Shown here one piece after another: positions 44,942 through 56,595 of a DNA stretch of 64,000 bases. Source of the DNA: Eleusine coracana subsp. coracana (lineage: Eukaryota; Streptophyta; Magnoliopsida; Poales; Poaceae); assembly GCA_032690845.1 (NCBI GenBank), contig CM064424.1:44033511-44097510 (forward strand), in the 5' to 3' direction. The notes under the pieces were generated by a model that was not told the DNA's origin, searched no databases, and saw nothing but the letters and a program-made list of their open reading frames with translations. Within the stretch, counting starts at the first letter, position 1. Each line of letters begins with the position of its first letter. The position numbers and the translations under genes are program-made.

Positions 44942-47102
44942 ATATTATTGATTCATGACAAGGGATGATATTGATGATTATTGCTACAAGAAACACGTAT
45001 ACATAAAGAAGATAAAGACACTTCATGAAGGAGATTAGACATCCCTATAGTTGATGATGTCAAAATAGTTATCTGAATACTTGGTATTAAATGGAAATAT
45101 CAGTGCAAGTATTAGTTGGAATTCATGAGTTGATATATATTTATAAGTGATGGTGGTCAAAGCAAGGATATTATTATGCCAATAGAACATGGACTTCTAG
45201 TGACCACTTACAAGAAGATAAAAGTCATGAATTTGGAAATATCATCTTAGAGATCAAATTGATAATGTGGATACATTGTTGATGTTGGATACAAAGTAGT
45301 GTTGCATGGAAAGGTGGTGAAGGTTAGGCAAGACTCGGCCGTGATGGACCATGTGCGAGGGTGAAGGGCAAGCAAGAGGCTTGGCGCCGAAGGACCAAAG
45401 GCAATGGTGAAGAGTGAGTTAAGGCTTAGCGCGATGAACCGTGCAAGACCATGTGAAGCTATGGATTATCCACATCACTGATTTAATGGAACAAGAAGAT
45501 GATGTTGATATGTCACAACGAGTGCATTTGACAAAAGAGCCAAAGGTGAATATACAATGTCAAAAGAAGATCAAGTGGCTTGAACATAGGAAGTTGCAAA
45601 ACTTCATAAGTGGATGAACATCAAGCCTATATCATATGGACATTGCTCAAATCAAAGGTATAATGTTGGATATATATATGTTCATTGATGGTTAATCAAA
45701 TAAATATCCAAAAAGATCAATTGCTTATGGAGTTGACAACCCTCAAAAAGAAGAATGAAGAAGATATGAAGGTGTTCCTATTAACATAGATTTTCTAATT
45801 TCTATTGAGTATAGGAATGTCGTACTATAAAGAGGGATGCAACTTTGATAATTTTGCTTATGTCTTGGTGCTCAAATTAATCCAATAACCTTTGAGGGAG
45901 TGTTTAGAAAATCTATGTGTGATTTTGGAGCTTGGTAATAGTTGGGTTGGATAGCCCTTTAAATTATCTTTCCATAGAGTCCAAGATCACCTAAATCGGT
46001 CTCCGGAGTCAAAAGTTATGGGCATTTGTCTATTGGTTGTCTGTCTGTTTTTTTCCAATCGGCAGTGCCGATCCGGGCATCGGCAGTGCTGATCCGGAAC
46101 TCAAAAGAATGTATTTTTCTTGCCCTCTGTGACTCCCTCATTGGCAGTGCCGATCCGGGGACCAGCAGTGATAATGCGGGACGTCCAGAGCCCCAAACGG
46201 CTAGTTTTTGAGCCTCTCTATCAGCAGTGTCGATCCGGGCATTGACAGTGCTGATGCGGGGCGTCCAGAGGCCCAATGGCTAGTTTTTGAGCTCCTCCTA
46301 TTTATACCCCCTTCGGTCCTAACGTTGGGGGTGCCAAAAATACATCAAAGAAACATTCATTTGAGCCAAGAAAACACCTCTCCACTCCCCATTGCTTAGT
46401 GCTATACCGTGTGGGTGAGTTTGGGTGAGAGATTGAGAGAGAAAGAGCAAAACTCCATTGTTGAGCACTTGAGCAAGCAAGCAATCATTGTGGCATTTGT
46501 TACTCTTGGGGATTCATCCCCTAGATGACAAGGCGTTGCCCGGTGAGCTCCCAAGCTTGTGGTGAGCTGCGGGAAGTTTGTGAAGGTTTCGATTGACCTC
46601 CGAAAGGAAAGGAATCAAGAGAAGGAAATTCGTGGAAAAAGGTTGAAAGAGACCCGGCTCAAGTGTGACCGAGCCCCTCAACGGAGACGTAGGACTCATT
46701 TGAGGAGTCCGAACTTCGGTAAACAAATATTATGTCTCCGTGTGCTCCTTTATTTACTTGTTACTTTTTCATGCTCTAGGGTTTGCTCTTGTATTTGCTC
46801 AAATTACTAGATCTACTTGTGTAGCTTGTATCTAGTAGTTGCTATATTGTTGTAGTGCTTCAAATTAATTGTTGTAGTCTTTCTATCACTCTAGTAACTA
46901 CGAAACCAACTTAGATTTACATTTGGGCCACTTTCTGTACCACTATCGGCACTGCCGATTGAGCATCAGTAGCAGCTATCGGCACTGCCATTCGTACTGA
47001 TTCTTTTTGTTAAGTCTAATTTCATAGAAATTTATAGAATCGCCTATTCACCTCCCCTCTAGACGACATCAAGGTGCTTTCACTAATCCCACTTTATCAT
47101 TT

Positions 47103-47472
47103 TCTCGATCACCCTAATTGAGCTGAGCCAATCTTATCACACAGAGGCTGAGTATGTAGCTGCTGCTCACAAATCCTATGGATTGTGTCTACCATGAGAG
47201 ACTATGGGTTGACTTTTAAGGGTGTTCCACTCATGTGTGATAACTCCAGTGCCATATGCTTAGCCAAAAACCCAGTCCAACATGGTAAGGTCAAACACAT
47301 CAATGTGCAATTCCACTTCCTGAGAGACAATGTTGAAAAGGGGGATGTTGAGCTCATATACATTGATACCAAAAACCAACTAGCTGATATCCTCACCAAG
47401 CCCCTAGATGCTTCGAGACATGCTTTTCTTCGGGGGGGACTTGGTGTTTGTCATTCGTATGGCATCATTTGA
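47103..47472 (+). pseudogene. Copia-4 RNase H, C-terminal part
   Basis: Starts at TEAEYVAAAHKSYGLCLP with an in-frame TGA near 47194, then DYGLTFKGVPLMCDNSSAICL, NPVQHGKVKHINVQFHFLRD, KNQLADILTKPLDASRHAFL and CHSYGII-stop. This is the normal copia RNase H end, with the Glu of TEAEY and Asp of CDNSSA kept. The upstream part of RNase H and all of RT are absent. Domain family is certain; the lineage differs from copia-1. Confidence 0.9.
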
Positions 47473-48721
47473 GGGGGAGTTGGTGTTCACTTGTATATAT
47501 GTATCTTACCATTTTTGCTTTGCATCTCATATGTAATATATGCATTGGTAGATGAGCTTTGATTCTTATGCTTTCTTACATTCCTCTTTGCTATGATTGA
47601 GCTTGAGCTAAGTTGTGTGGATGTGATGGTAATCTCTCATGCTTAAGATTTTCTAGATGGCTTGTTATAAACTCATGTGAGGAACTGTCTAATCTTAAAG
47701 GTAAACTGAGCTTCTTGTGAACCTAATGATCTAATCTTGCTAAAACTTGCTCACCATGTGTATAATTGCTTTTATCCTTGTTGAAACTTGCGTTGAGGCT
47801 AGTCTAGAGGATGTCTTGGCTTTGGCACCTTGTGTTTGCGAAATAGAAGGCTTTGCAAATGTTTAGCTCATGATGTAACATTGTGGGAACATGTGTTCCT
47901 TTTGCCGCAAAGGCATGCTCTTTTGTCTTGTGCATAATCTTGAAAAATCTGCTAAGTTCTTTGGTCAAGAATTACTCAATAATGCTAAATCCAAACATTG
48001 TGACTTGAAGCCTCGGGGTGTTTGCCGTACCTAGTCGTGCGACCCTCCGCATGGATAAGAGGACACATGAGGATAAACAATAATCACTTGATCAACTGAG
48101 TCTCTGTTGCATATGTGAGCATTTGTAGAGCTCATTTTCTGCGAATGCTTGTTGCCCTTGTTGAGATTGAAACTGGCTAGATTCTTATGATTCACTTGGT
48201 GCTTGTTTTGCCTTGGATGAGAGTACCTACACATGTGGTGGCAGTTTTGCTCATGATAAGCAACTTTGATTCTATCTAAGCTAGTCAATCTTTCTGCTTA
48301 GCTTGTATAGCTCATGGTGTTTATGCCTTGCTATCTATTTTTGATCTTTGCATGATTGGGAGCTATTGCTTTTACACTTCATAGCACTATAGTTATGGTT
48401 AGCAAAGTTAAATGCTTGTTTGCATAATTGTTAAAGCTCCTTAGGTTTGCATTTTCATGCATTGCATGTTTGCTTATTCTTTTGCCTCTTTGATGAGTTC
48501 ATTGCCAAAGGGGGAGAAAATTTTGGGGTCATGCACAAATAATGCTAAGAAACTCATATGATCTATTTTGCACTACATAAGACCTATCACAACTTGAGGG
48601 GGAGCATATCATGATCTTGAGCATTTTCTTGTGCTTTTCACATTCTTTGCACCTCAAGTCGCTTTCTTTGCCAACTCTTGGTTTTGATCCCTACTTGCTA
48701 GATAGCTTGTTTTCACCTTTT
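47473..48721 (+). other. Copia-4 3' untranslated region
   Basis: No gene seen. Polypurine-like tracts occur at about 47471 (GAGGGGGAG), 48508 (AAAGGGGGAG) and 48596 (GAGGGGGAG), the same feature as in the other copia elements here. Confidence 0.6.
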
Positions 48722-48726
48722 CTTTG

Positions 48727-49628
48727 TGATGTGGACAAGGGTTCTCGATCTTCCAAAAGGTTCTGGATACGTTGATTTGGTCGGAGGCGACACACAAATC
48801 GATCCGGCATCAGAACAGCACGTTCTAAACCCCGCAATCACAGCACAACGTCTCCTCTGGTTATCAACCGTCCTAAAATGATTGACCTCGCCGAGAAGGC
48901 TAATCCCTGCCTACGAATCAAGAACACAAGCAAGAACAAAGAAGAAAGCAACACAATTACAGATGTATTATGAATCTCACGAAGTTGGGGTCTCACAAAC
49001 CGTGATGACGGTGAAACTGTTATGAACAGAATAATCTAAGCAAAACCCAAACCCTAATGGTGCGACGGCGGCTGTATATGAATACCCTCTGGATGCACCC
49101 CTACTTGGGCTCAACTAGATACAAAGCCCAAAGGCCAAAAATAGGCGACACAGCACCGAAACAGATTCTGGACTCTGTTGTTTCGACGATTCCTGATGAC
49201 TCCGGACGAATTTTGATATGAGACCGGTGGCATTGGAAAGGTCTTCTTCTTATCTTTTCGTGCATATGTAGAACGTCCAAATCCGTGTCCGTATACGTCT
49301 TGGGCATCCGTTTTAGTGCAGACTGGTCCTGAGCCCCGAAACAGACTCGAAGTCGGTTTTGGTTGGGCCTCCACCTTGGCTTCCACGTCCTTGCTGGTCC
49401 TCCACGTCTCTAAGTCCTTCTCCCATCATCTCCTGGTCCTCTCCATGGTTTCTAATTACAATATAATCATTAGGTAGCAAACCATTCTCAAAAGTAACAT
49501 ATAATGAAGAATGTAGGAACGAGCTCACCTCTAAATTTAGTCGTTGTGCACAAGCTCTAGTCATTGGACCTTGCAAGTCCAAAATTGGAGGAGTGTTGCA
49601 TGTATCCTTAGGAGTGATGTACTCATCA
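48727..49628 (-). repeat. CRM-like 3' LTR (902 bp)
   Basis: Pair of 55575-56496. Lacks about 20 bases near 49083. Its first about 315 bases on the minus strand (49313-49628) still encode the end of pol. Confidence 0.92.
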
Positions 49629-49777
49629 TCCTCCCCCTCTTGAAGTGGAGTCGTACTCGACTCAAGCTCATTCTCTTCTCCCAAGTATGGTTTCAAATCT
49701 GAAATGTTAAAAGTAGGACTAACCCCGAACTCGGGAGGCAACTCAAGTTTGTATGCATTATCATTAATCTTCCTCAA
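49313..49777 (-). pseudogene. CRM-like integrase C-terminal end, continuing into the LTR
   Basis: The frame has KINDNAYKLELPPEFG, TFNISDLKPYLGE, then LQEGEDDEY encoded by the polypurine tract and LTR start, then LQGPMTRACAQRLNLEVSSF and about 60 more residues in the LTR. A one-base insertion near 49768 (GAGGAAG against an expected GAGAAG) separates it from the upstream integrase. The GP-[IM]-TRARA motif is typical of the C-terminus of plant CRM-type and related gypsy polyproteins. Confidence 0.85.
49629..49641 (-). promoter_or_regulatory. CRM-like polypurine tract, within pol
   Basis: CAAGAGGGGGAGGA on the minus strand abuts the LTR start TGATGAG. It lies inside the open frame and encodes Q-E-G-E-D, so replication signal and protein sequence share the same bases. 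Confidence 0.85.
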
Positions 49778-50720
49778 TTATTTTGAAAGGACCATTAGCT
49801 CTAGGCATTAATTTAGACTTTCTGAAATCTGGAAATCTATCTTTTATCAAGTGTAACCATACTAAATCTCCTACATCAAGTTTTACTTCTTTTCTACCTT
49901 TACTACCAGCAATTTTATACTTGTCATTCATCTTTTCAATGCTAAGTCTAGTGGTCTCATGCATTTTTAAAATAAATTCAGCACGTTCCTTAGCATCAAC
50001 ATGAACTCTCTCATGAATAGGTAGAGGAAGTATATCAAGTGGAGTACGGGGATGAAAACCATACACTACTTTGAAAGGACTTACCTTGGTAGTAGAATGT
50101 GTTGCCCGATTATATGCAAACTCAACATGAGGCAAACATTCTTCCCATTGCTTCAAATTTTTCTTCAAAATAGCTCTCAACATAGTACCCAAAGTGCGGT
50201 TCACCACCTCAGTTTGTCCATCAATTTGTGGGTGACAAGTTGTAGAAAACAACAACTTTGTACCCAACTTATTCCAAAGCGTGCGCCAAAAGTGACTCAA
50301 GAATTTTGCATCACGATCTGAAACAATAGTAGAAGACATACCATACAAACGAACAATTTCTTTGAAAAAGAGATCAGCAATATAACTAGCATCATCAGTC
50401 TTATGACATGGTATAAAGTGTGCCATCTTAGAAAATCTATCCACAACAACAAAAATACTATCACTCCCCCTCTTAGTCCTAGGCAGTTCTAAAACAAAGT
50501 CCATAGAAATATCCGCCCAAGGAATAGAAGGAACAGGAAGTGGCATGTATAAACCATGTGGATTCAAGCAAGACTTAGCTTTTTAACATGTAGTGCAGCG
50601 AGCAACAAAGCGCTCAACATCTTTCCTCATCCTTGACCAAAAGAAGTGTGTGGCCAAAATATCCTCCGTCTTCTTGGCACCAAAATGACCCATCAATCCA
50701 CCTCCATGCGCCTCCTGTAA
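49764..50720 (-). pseudogene. CRM-like integrase
   Basis: The zinc-binding part (HGGGLMGHFGAKKTEDIL ... CTTC) ends at 50583, where CAA has become TAA. The core has DISMDFVLELPRTKRGSD, DRFSKMAHFIPC, the second Asp in VSDRDAKFLSHFW and the Glu in DGQTEVVNRTLG. The C-terminal domain has DLVWLHLIKDRFP and RANGPFKII. The catalytic residues are present. No chromodomain was recognised before the C-terminal end. Confidence 0.9.
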
Positions 50721-52211
50721 CAACAAAAGACGAACGGAACCAACTGGAATGCATAGGCGGTTAGCTCTAAACAAGAATCCATCATTCAACACAAATTTAT
50801 TCCATGCACGACCTTCTTTACAATGCAGCAATACATCCTTAAAATCAACATCAGCAGCATATTGTTCTTTAATTGCCTTAAGTCCAAAAATTCTACAATC
50901 AAGTTGAGACAATAAAGTATAGCGCCTAGATAAAGCATCAACGATCACATTATCCTTCCATTTCTTATGTTTAATAATGTAAGGAAAAGACTCAATAAAT
51001 TCAATCCATTTAGCATGTCTACGGTTCAAATTACATTGAGAACGAATATACTTGAGTGATTCATGATCAGAATGAATAACAAATTCTTTGGGCAACAAAT
51101 AATGACGCCACGTCTCTAAACAACGTACAAGTGCATACAATTCCTTATCATACGTGGAGTAATTCAAAACAGGCCTAGTAATTTTCTCACTAAAGTATGC
51201 AATAGGTTTACTATCTTGCATCAAAACACCACCAATGCCTATACCACTAGCATCACATTCAAGCTCAAAAATCTTATCAAAATTAGGTAATTGCAGCAAT
51301 GGTGCATGTGTAAGTTTATCCTTCAAAGCATCAAAAGACTCATGATGTACCTTACCTCAATGGAAATCAATGCCCTTCTTTGTCAACTCATGCAAAGGTG
51401 CAGCAATGGTGCTGAAATCTTTGACAAAGCGACGGTAGAAACCTGCAAGACCAAGAAAACTCCTCACCTGTGTGATAGTTTTTGGTACAAGCCAGCTCTT
51501 TGTGGCTTCAATCTTCGCCTCATCCACCTCAATTTCCTGTATAGTCACAACATAGCTAAGAAAAGAGACTCGATCCGTGCAAAAGATGCACTTCTCAAGG
51601 TTACCAAATAAACGTGCATCTCGTAAAGCATCAAAAACAGCACGCAAATGATTTATATGTTCATCTATAGATTTGCTATAAATCAAGATATCATCAAAGT
51701 AAACTACCACAAATTTACCAATGAAAGCTCTTAAAACCTCATTCATCAAGCGCATGAAAGTACTAGGTGCATTAGTTAACCCAAAAGGCATTACTAACCA
51801 CTCATATAATCCAAATTTGGTTTTGAAAGCTGTTTTCCATTCGTCTCCAAGTTTCATTCTAATTTGATGGTAGCCACTACGCAAATCAATTTTAGTGAAA
51901 TTTATAGCACCACATAACTCACCAAGCACATCGTCTAGCCTAGGAATAGGATGACGATACCTAATAGTAATATTATTAATGGCTCTACAAACTACACACA
52001 TACGCCAAGTACCATCTTTCTTAGGAACCAAAAGTACAGGAACAGCACAAGGACTAAGTGATTGACGAACATACCCACGATCCAAAAGGTCTTGAACTTG
52101 TCGTTGTATCTCCTTAGTCTCCTCAGGGTTGGTCCTATAAGCAGCACGGTTTGGCAAAGTAGCACCTGGAATCAAATCAATTTGATGCTCAATCCCTCTC
52201 AAAGGTGGCAA
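50721..52211 (-). pseudogene. CRM-like reverse transcriptase and RNase H
   Basis: RT: GYVRQSLSPCAVPVLLVPKK, WRMCVVCRAIN, FTKIDLRSGYHQIRMK, MPFGLTNAPSTFMRLMN and the catalytic VVYFDDILIYS (YFDD at about 51690-51701). The RT thumb follows. RNase H starts near 51326: ELECDASGIGIGGVLMQ, STYDKELYALVRCLE, HSDHESLKYI. A TGA (51357-51359, from TGG) separates RT and RNase H. The open frame starts at a non-ATG codon because it is part of a polyprotein; the stops before it are at 52212 and 52251. Confidence 0.92.
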
Positions 52212-52250
52212 TCACGGGGGTATCTCAGCTGGAAAAACATCCTCATACTC

Positions 52251-54140
52251 CTACAAAAGGTTAGTGACAGCAGGAGACACAACACTAGAAGCAATATCAT
52301 CAAGCGAAAACAAAGCTTCTTTGAATATCAAAGCATAGCAAATATCATCATTATCAGAAATTTCAGCAAGCTCAGATTTTGTTGCAAGACATGAACGACC
52401 TTGTAATTTAATTCCAGCACCCTTAGAACTTGAAGAATCATTAACATTACTAGGTGTAGAATTAGAATTAACAGGTTGTTGAATTTCAGGACCTTTATTT
52501 TTCAAACTAGCAGCTCTTTCTAAATCAGCTTGTACAATTTCAGCAGGGGTCATTGGTAACAAAGTAATTTTAGTTTCTTTATGCATAAAAGTGTACTTAT
52601 TACTTCTACTATGGTGTACAGCATCATTATCAAATTCCCAAGGTCTACCCAATAAAAGTGAACATGCTTGCATGGGTACGACATCACAATCAATAGAATC
52701 CACATAAGAACCAATGGAAAAAGGAACTCTACAAGTTTGTATTACCTTAGCTTTGCCAGAGTCGTTTAACCACTGAATGTAGTACGGATGTGGATGTGGA
52801 CGTGTGGACAAAGCAAGCTTGTTGACCACATCAGAACTCACCATGTTATTGCAGCTCCCTCCATCAATGATGACACGTGCTCGGCGGTTCTTGATGACAA
52901 AGAAAATCTGGAACAAGTTGTGGCGCTGCATCGTCTCGGGCTGATGAACTTGTGGGCTAAGGACACGTTGAACAATAATGTTCATGTATCCTGTGGTGTC
53001 TCCGCCTCCAAGGACGAGGTCACTGCCGGTGGCAGCGATGTCCTCCTCCTCATCCTCCACATCGGAGGTGCTCATGTAACTGCCATCGTCTGTCGCCACA
53101 TATGCCCGCCTACTTGGACAATCTTTCTGCACATGACCAAGTCCATGGCAGCGGTGGCACTGAATCCCTGTAGTGCGCCATGTCGAAGCAACAGAGGAGG
53201 CACTACTAGCTGGTACCTGCACAGATTGTTTACCTGAGCGTGTAGAAGGTGCAGGGGCTGATCTTGGGGCTGCAGAAACAACACTGGTTCCCTTGGTAGC
53301 AGCTGGTGGGGGCGGCCGGAAAGATGGCCTGGGCAGCTCCAAAGTCCCCGTCAAGCGTGCGGGGTAGGAGTTCCTTGACTTGCTGTACTCCTCAAAAGCC
53401 TGAAAAAGTCCCTGTGATTCTTTCTCTGCAAGCATAGCATACTGGAAACACTGGGTGAGGGTATAATATTCTTTATAATCAAGGATGTCCTGAATTTCTT
53501 TTCTTAAACCAGAATAAAAGCGACAAATCTGATCCTCTACTTTTTCAACTACAGCACAACGAATCAAACCCTTCTGAAGCTCACTAAAATACTCTTGAAC
53601 AGTTTTATCTCCTTGGTCTAAACGTTGCAGTTTATTACGAATCTCTCTATAAAAAGAAGGGGGAACAAAACGATCACGCATTGCTACCTTAAGTTCTTCC
53701 CAAGTAGTAGGCAAATCAGTTTTAGCAGCTAGACCACTCCACCAAACAATAGCAAAGTCCTTAAACTCACTAGTAGCTTGTCTAACTCTATGTTGTTCAG
53801 AAACAAGGTGGGCATTAAATTTTTGTTCTACAGTCATCTGCCAATCAAGATAAACATCACCATCATACTGACCTGAAAATGAAGGAATTGAAAACTTAAT
53901 TTTAGCATACGGGTCATCTGGAGCATAGTTACCGTGTGGACGACGGTTGTAGTTATGGAAACCACCCATACCTTGAGTATTATGTTGCAAACAACGTCGT
54001 AATCGTGCAGTCCTTGTAGCTGGCCTATCCACGGTGCCATCAGCCTTATACTGTGTCTTCATCATGGACGTCTTCAACATCGTTGTTGTTGTTATTGGTG
54101 TTCGTATTATTGGTTTTAGGAGCGGTCTCCAACGCAACAA
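52251..54140 (-). pseudogene. CRM-like gag core, zinc knuckle and protease
   Basis: Residues about 80-230 form the gag core (IPSFSGQYDGDVYLDWQM ... YREIRNKLQRLDQGDKTV). The CCHC knuckle IQCHRCHGLGHVQKDC is at about 53117-53166. The protease starts near 52900 with VIIDGGSCNNMVSSDVV (D-G-G for D-T/S-G) and LLLGRPWEFDNDA. It ends at a TAG (52251) formed from CAG. The usable start lies in the N-terminal frame at 54324; the first codons of this frame before about 54050 are out of register. Confidence 0.88.
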
Positions 54141-54324
54141 CCTGATCGGTTAACTTAGAGACCCGCTTCTCTAACCGCTCGATGCTTTCTCCAATGTGAA
54201 GCTTGCTGTCCGCATCAGTAACGGCTCTGGTGATCGTCTCTGCCAAATCACTCTGAGCAGCCTGCAAAGCCTTCTGGAGCTGCTCTTGGCTCATGCACTC
54301 AGCAAATTGTGAGGGTGAAGCCAT
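54046..54324 (-). pseudogene. CRM-like gag N-terminus
   Basis: ATG at 54324 (MASPSQFAECMSQEQLQK) opens a helical, heptad-like stretch (IERLEKRVSKLTDQVVALE) and an Asn/Asp-rich linker. It runs out of frame at about 54050, where the main gag frame must take over, so a frameshift separates them. The upstream in-frame ATG at 54372 is less likely; a splice-like GGCAG lies between. Confidence 0.75.
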
Positions 54325-54372
54325 CTCTCCGTCGTCACTTCCTGCCAACACAAACACCAAAACAGGAAACAA

Positions 54373-55560
54373 ATAGTGAAGGTTATCCCTATAAAATAGC
54401 TAAGCAGTGGTGCCTCTCAACACAACAAAAGGAAACTCCTTACAAAGCTCTTACAAAGTTCTGAAAAGCAAAGCAAAGGATACCAGAGAGATGTGTTCCA
54501 CGATTGCAAGGGTCACAAAATAACCTGTGTGCTGTTCAGAAGAAATATGTAGAGCTAGGAAGGCCAAATATATATATGTGAGTGGTACACAAATCAAAAA
54601 CAGATAGTAAAGCTGAATAAGTGCCCAAGTAACTTGTCCCTAGTTGCTGGTCTAAGTATGTCCTAGAACAGTAGTGATAGCAAAGTAGAAACAAGGAGAC
54701 AAAGGCACAACAGGCGATAATAGGGGGCTAAGTGCAAAACAGCCAAATCCAGAAATTTCAAGGGGCTAGATGTAGCACTAGTAGAAATCCCAAATTTCTT
54801 TTTTTTGATTTTATTTTTTTGATATTTTTATCCAACTCACTAACAATGGAGGAGAATCCACAAAAAATTTCAGCTCAAACAGAGGTAGGATGTGGCCTAC
54901 AGAAAATCTTGAAGTTGCAGAAAACGTCGGGTTTAATCTTAAATCAAGTTTTTCTTTATCTTCCCGATTTTTTTTGAATTTTTTAACAAGGGCACACAGG
55001 GCATAGCATAGTGTGGGTATGCCCAACTTTGAGTCAAGAATCTTCTGTAAAAATTTCAGCCAAAACGGACAACCGAGCGAAAAGTTATGTCCGTTTTACC
55101 GAAGGGGGGTCGGAATCGGTTTTCCAGAAACCCGAGTCGGTTAGGGGTCGAGTTTGGAATCGGGTAAGATTTTTTTTGGCGGCGTGGATGCAGCAGAAAG
55201 TGGAAATTGTGGGGATTGGTCCGGGGTGTTGATGGTAGGGTGGGATTAGGGTGGGACTAGGCTAGGTGTGTCGATCAATCAACCCTAGCACAAAAAGCCA
55301 ACAAAGCAGAGGATGGTGAAGGGGATGGCGGCTAGGGTTGCAAGGGAAACACTACTGACGACAAAAACACAAACTAAATCAGCGACTAAATAAGAACTAG
55401 GACACAAACTCAACACTACGGACTCTGAAATTGAAATATGCAAAGGCTAAACACGTGGTTATGGGCGGAGGGAAAAATTTTTTGGGCTTTTCTGTGGACG
55501 ATAGGATGAACACAAAACAAAATTAACTAAGGGTAGTATGAATCTGACGGTGCACCTGAA
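54373..55560 (-). other. CRM-like element leader
   Basis: About 1.2 kb between the primer site and gag, with no recognised gene. T-rich runs near 54800-54830. Confidence 0.6.
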
Positions 55561-55572
55561 GCTCTGATACCA
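55561..55572 (-). promoter_or_regulatory. Primer binding site, tRNA-Met type
   Basis: TGGTATCAGAGC on the minus strand, two bases after the 5' LTR. Matches the 3' end complement of plant initiator tRNA-Met. Confidence 0.88.
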
Positions 55573-55574
55573 CT

Positions 55575-56496
55575 TGATGTGGACAAGGGTTCCCGATCTT
55601 CCGAAAGGTTCTGGATACGTTGATTTGGTCGGAGGCGACACACAAATCGATCCGGCTTCAGAACAGCACGTTCTAAACCCCGCAATCGCAGCACGATGTC
55701 TCCTCTGGTTATCAACCGTCCTAAAATGATTGACCTCGCCGAGAAGGCTAATCCCTACCTATGAATCAAGAACACAAGAAAGAACAAAGAAGAAAGCAAA
55801 ACAATTGCAGATGTATTATGAATCTCACGAAGTTGGGGTCTCACAAACCGTGATGATGGCGAAACTGCTATGAACAGAATAATCTAAGCAAAACCCAAAC
55901 CCTAATGGTGCGATGGAGGCTGTATATGAAGACCTTAGGGTCGTGCAAGACCCTCTGGACGCACCCCTCCTTGGGCTCAACTAGATACAAAGCCCAAAGG
56001 CCAAAAACAGGCGACACAGCACCAAAACAGATTCTGGACTCTCTCTTGTTTCGATGATTCCCGATGACTCCAGACGAATTTTGATATGAGACTGGCGGCA
56101 TTGGAAAGGTCTTCTTCTTATCCTTCCGTGCATATGTAGAACGTCCAAATCCGAATCCGTATGCGTCTTGGGCATCCGTTTTAGTGCAGACTGGTCCTGA
56201 GCCCCGAAACAGACTCGAAGTCGGTTTTGGTTGGGCCTCCACCTTGGCTTCCATGTCCTTGCTGGCCCTCCATGTCTCCAAGTCCTTCTCCCATCATCTC
56301 CTGGTCCTCTTCATGGTTCCTAATTACAATATAATCATTAGGTAGCAAACCATTCTCAAAAGTGACATATAATGAAGAATGTAGCAACGAGCTCACCTCT
56401 AAATTTAGTCGTCGTGCACAAGCTCTAGTCATTGGACCTTGCAAGTCCAAAATTGGAGGAGTGTTGCATGTATCCTTAGGAGTGATGTCCTCATCA
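55575..56496 (-). repeat. CRM-like 5' LTR (922 bp)
   Basis: Pair of 48727-49628. Contains the minus-strand open frame 56181-56450 corresponding to the pol end, without upstream pol in this position. Confidence 0.92.
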
Positions 56497-56595
56497 CTTT
56501 GGGTTTGGCCATTTGGATGTGCTTATTCGGCTTCGCATTTCAATCTCTAATCTTTGTGCATTTGGTGTTGCCAATGTACTCATCAAGAGGGAGAT

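Larger units (their letters stand above)
24182..47082 (+). mobile_element. Gag-only, non-autonomous Ty1/copia element with nested inserts
   Basis: TGAAAGGTC at 24182 and GTGCTTTCA at 47082 are flanked by CTAAT (24177-24181, 47083-47087). Removing Tat-2 leaves about 11.4 kb: a 2504-bp 5' LTR, primer site, gag, about 4 kb of non-coding DNA with a solo LTR, a polypurine tract and a 3' LTR split by Tat-2. No protease, integrase or RT is detectable. It therefore would depend on enzymes from a related autonomous element; SIRE/Maximus affinity is inferred from gag and LTR size. Confidence 0.9.
33112..47082 (+). repeat. 3' LTR of the gag-only copia, split by Tat-2
   Basis: Two parts, 33112-33447 and 44947-47082, are collinear with 24182-26685. 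The Tat-2 insertion duplicated ATATT. The part after Tat-2 lacks about 30 bases near 46980 compared with the 5' LTR. Confidence 0.9.
48727..56496 (-). mobile_element. CRM-like Ty3/gypsy element, nearly complete
   Basis: TGATGTGG at 48727 and CTCATCA at 56496 are flanked by CTTTG (48722-48726, 56497-56501). LTRs are 902 and 922 bp with about 35-40 differences by eye plus a short deletion in the left one. Gag, protease, RT, RNase H and integrase follow in the usual gypsy order on the minus strand, in one polyprotein frame broken by four nonsense codons and two frameshifts. The CRM-like call rests on the pol end continuing into the LTR, the LTR start TGATGAGGACATC on the minus strand and the tRNA-Met primer site; it is inference. 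Confidence 0.9.
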
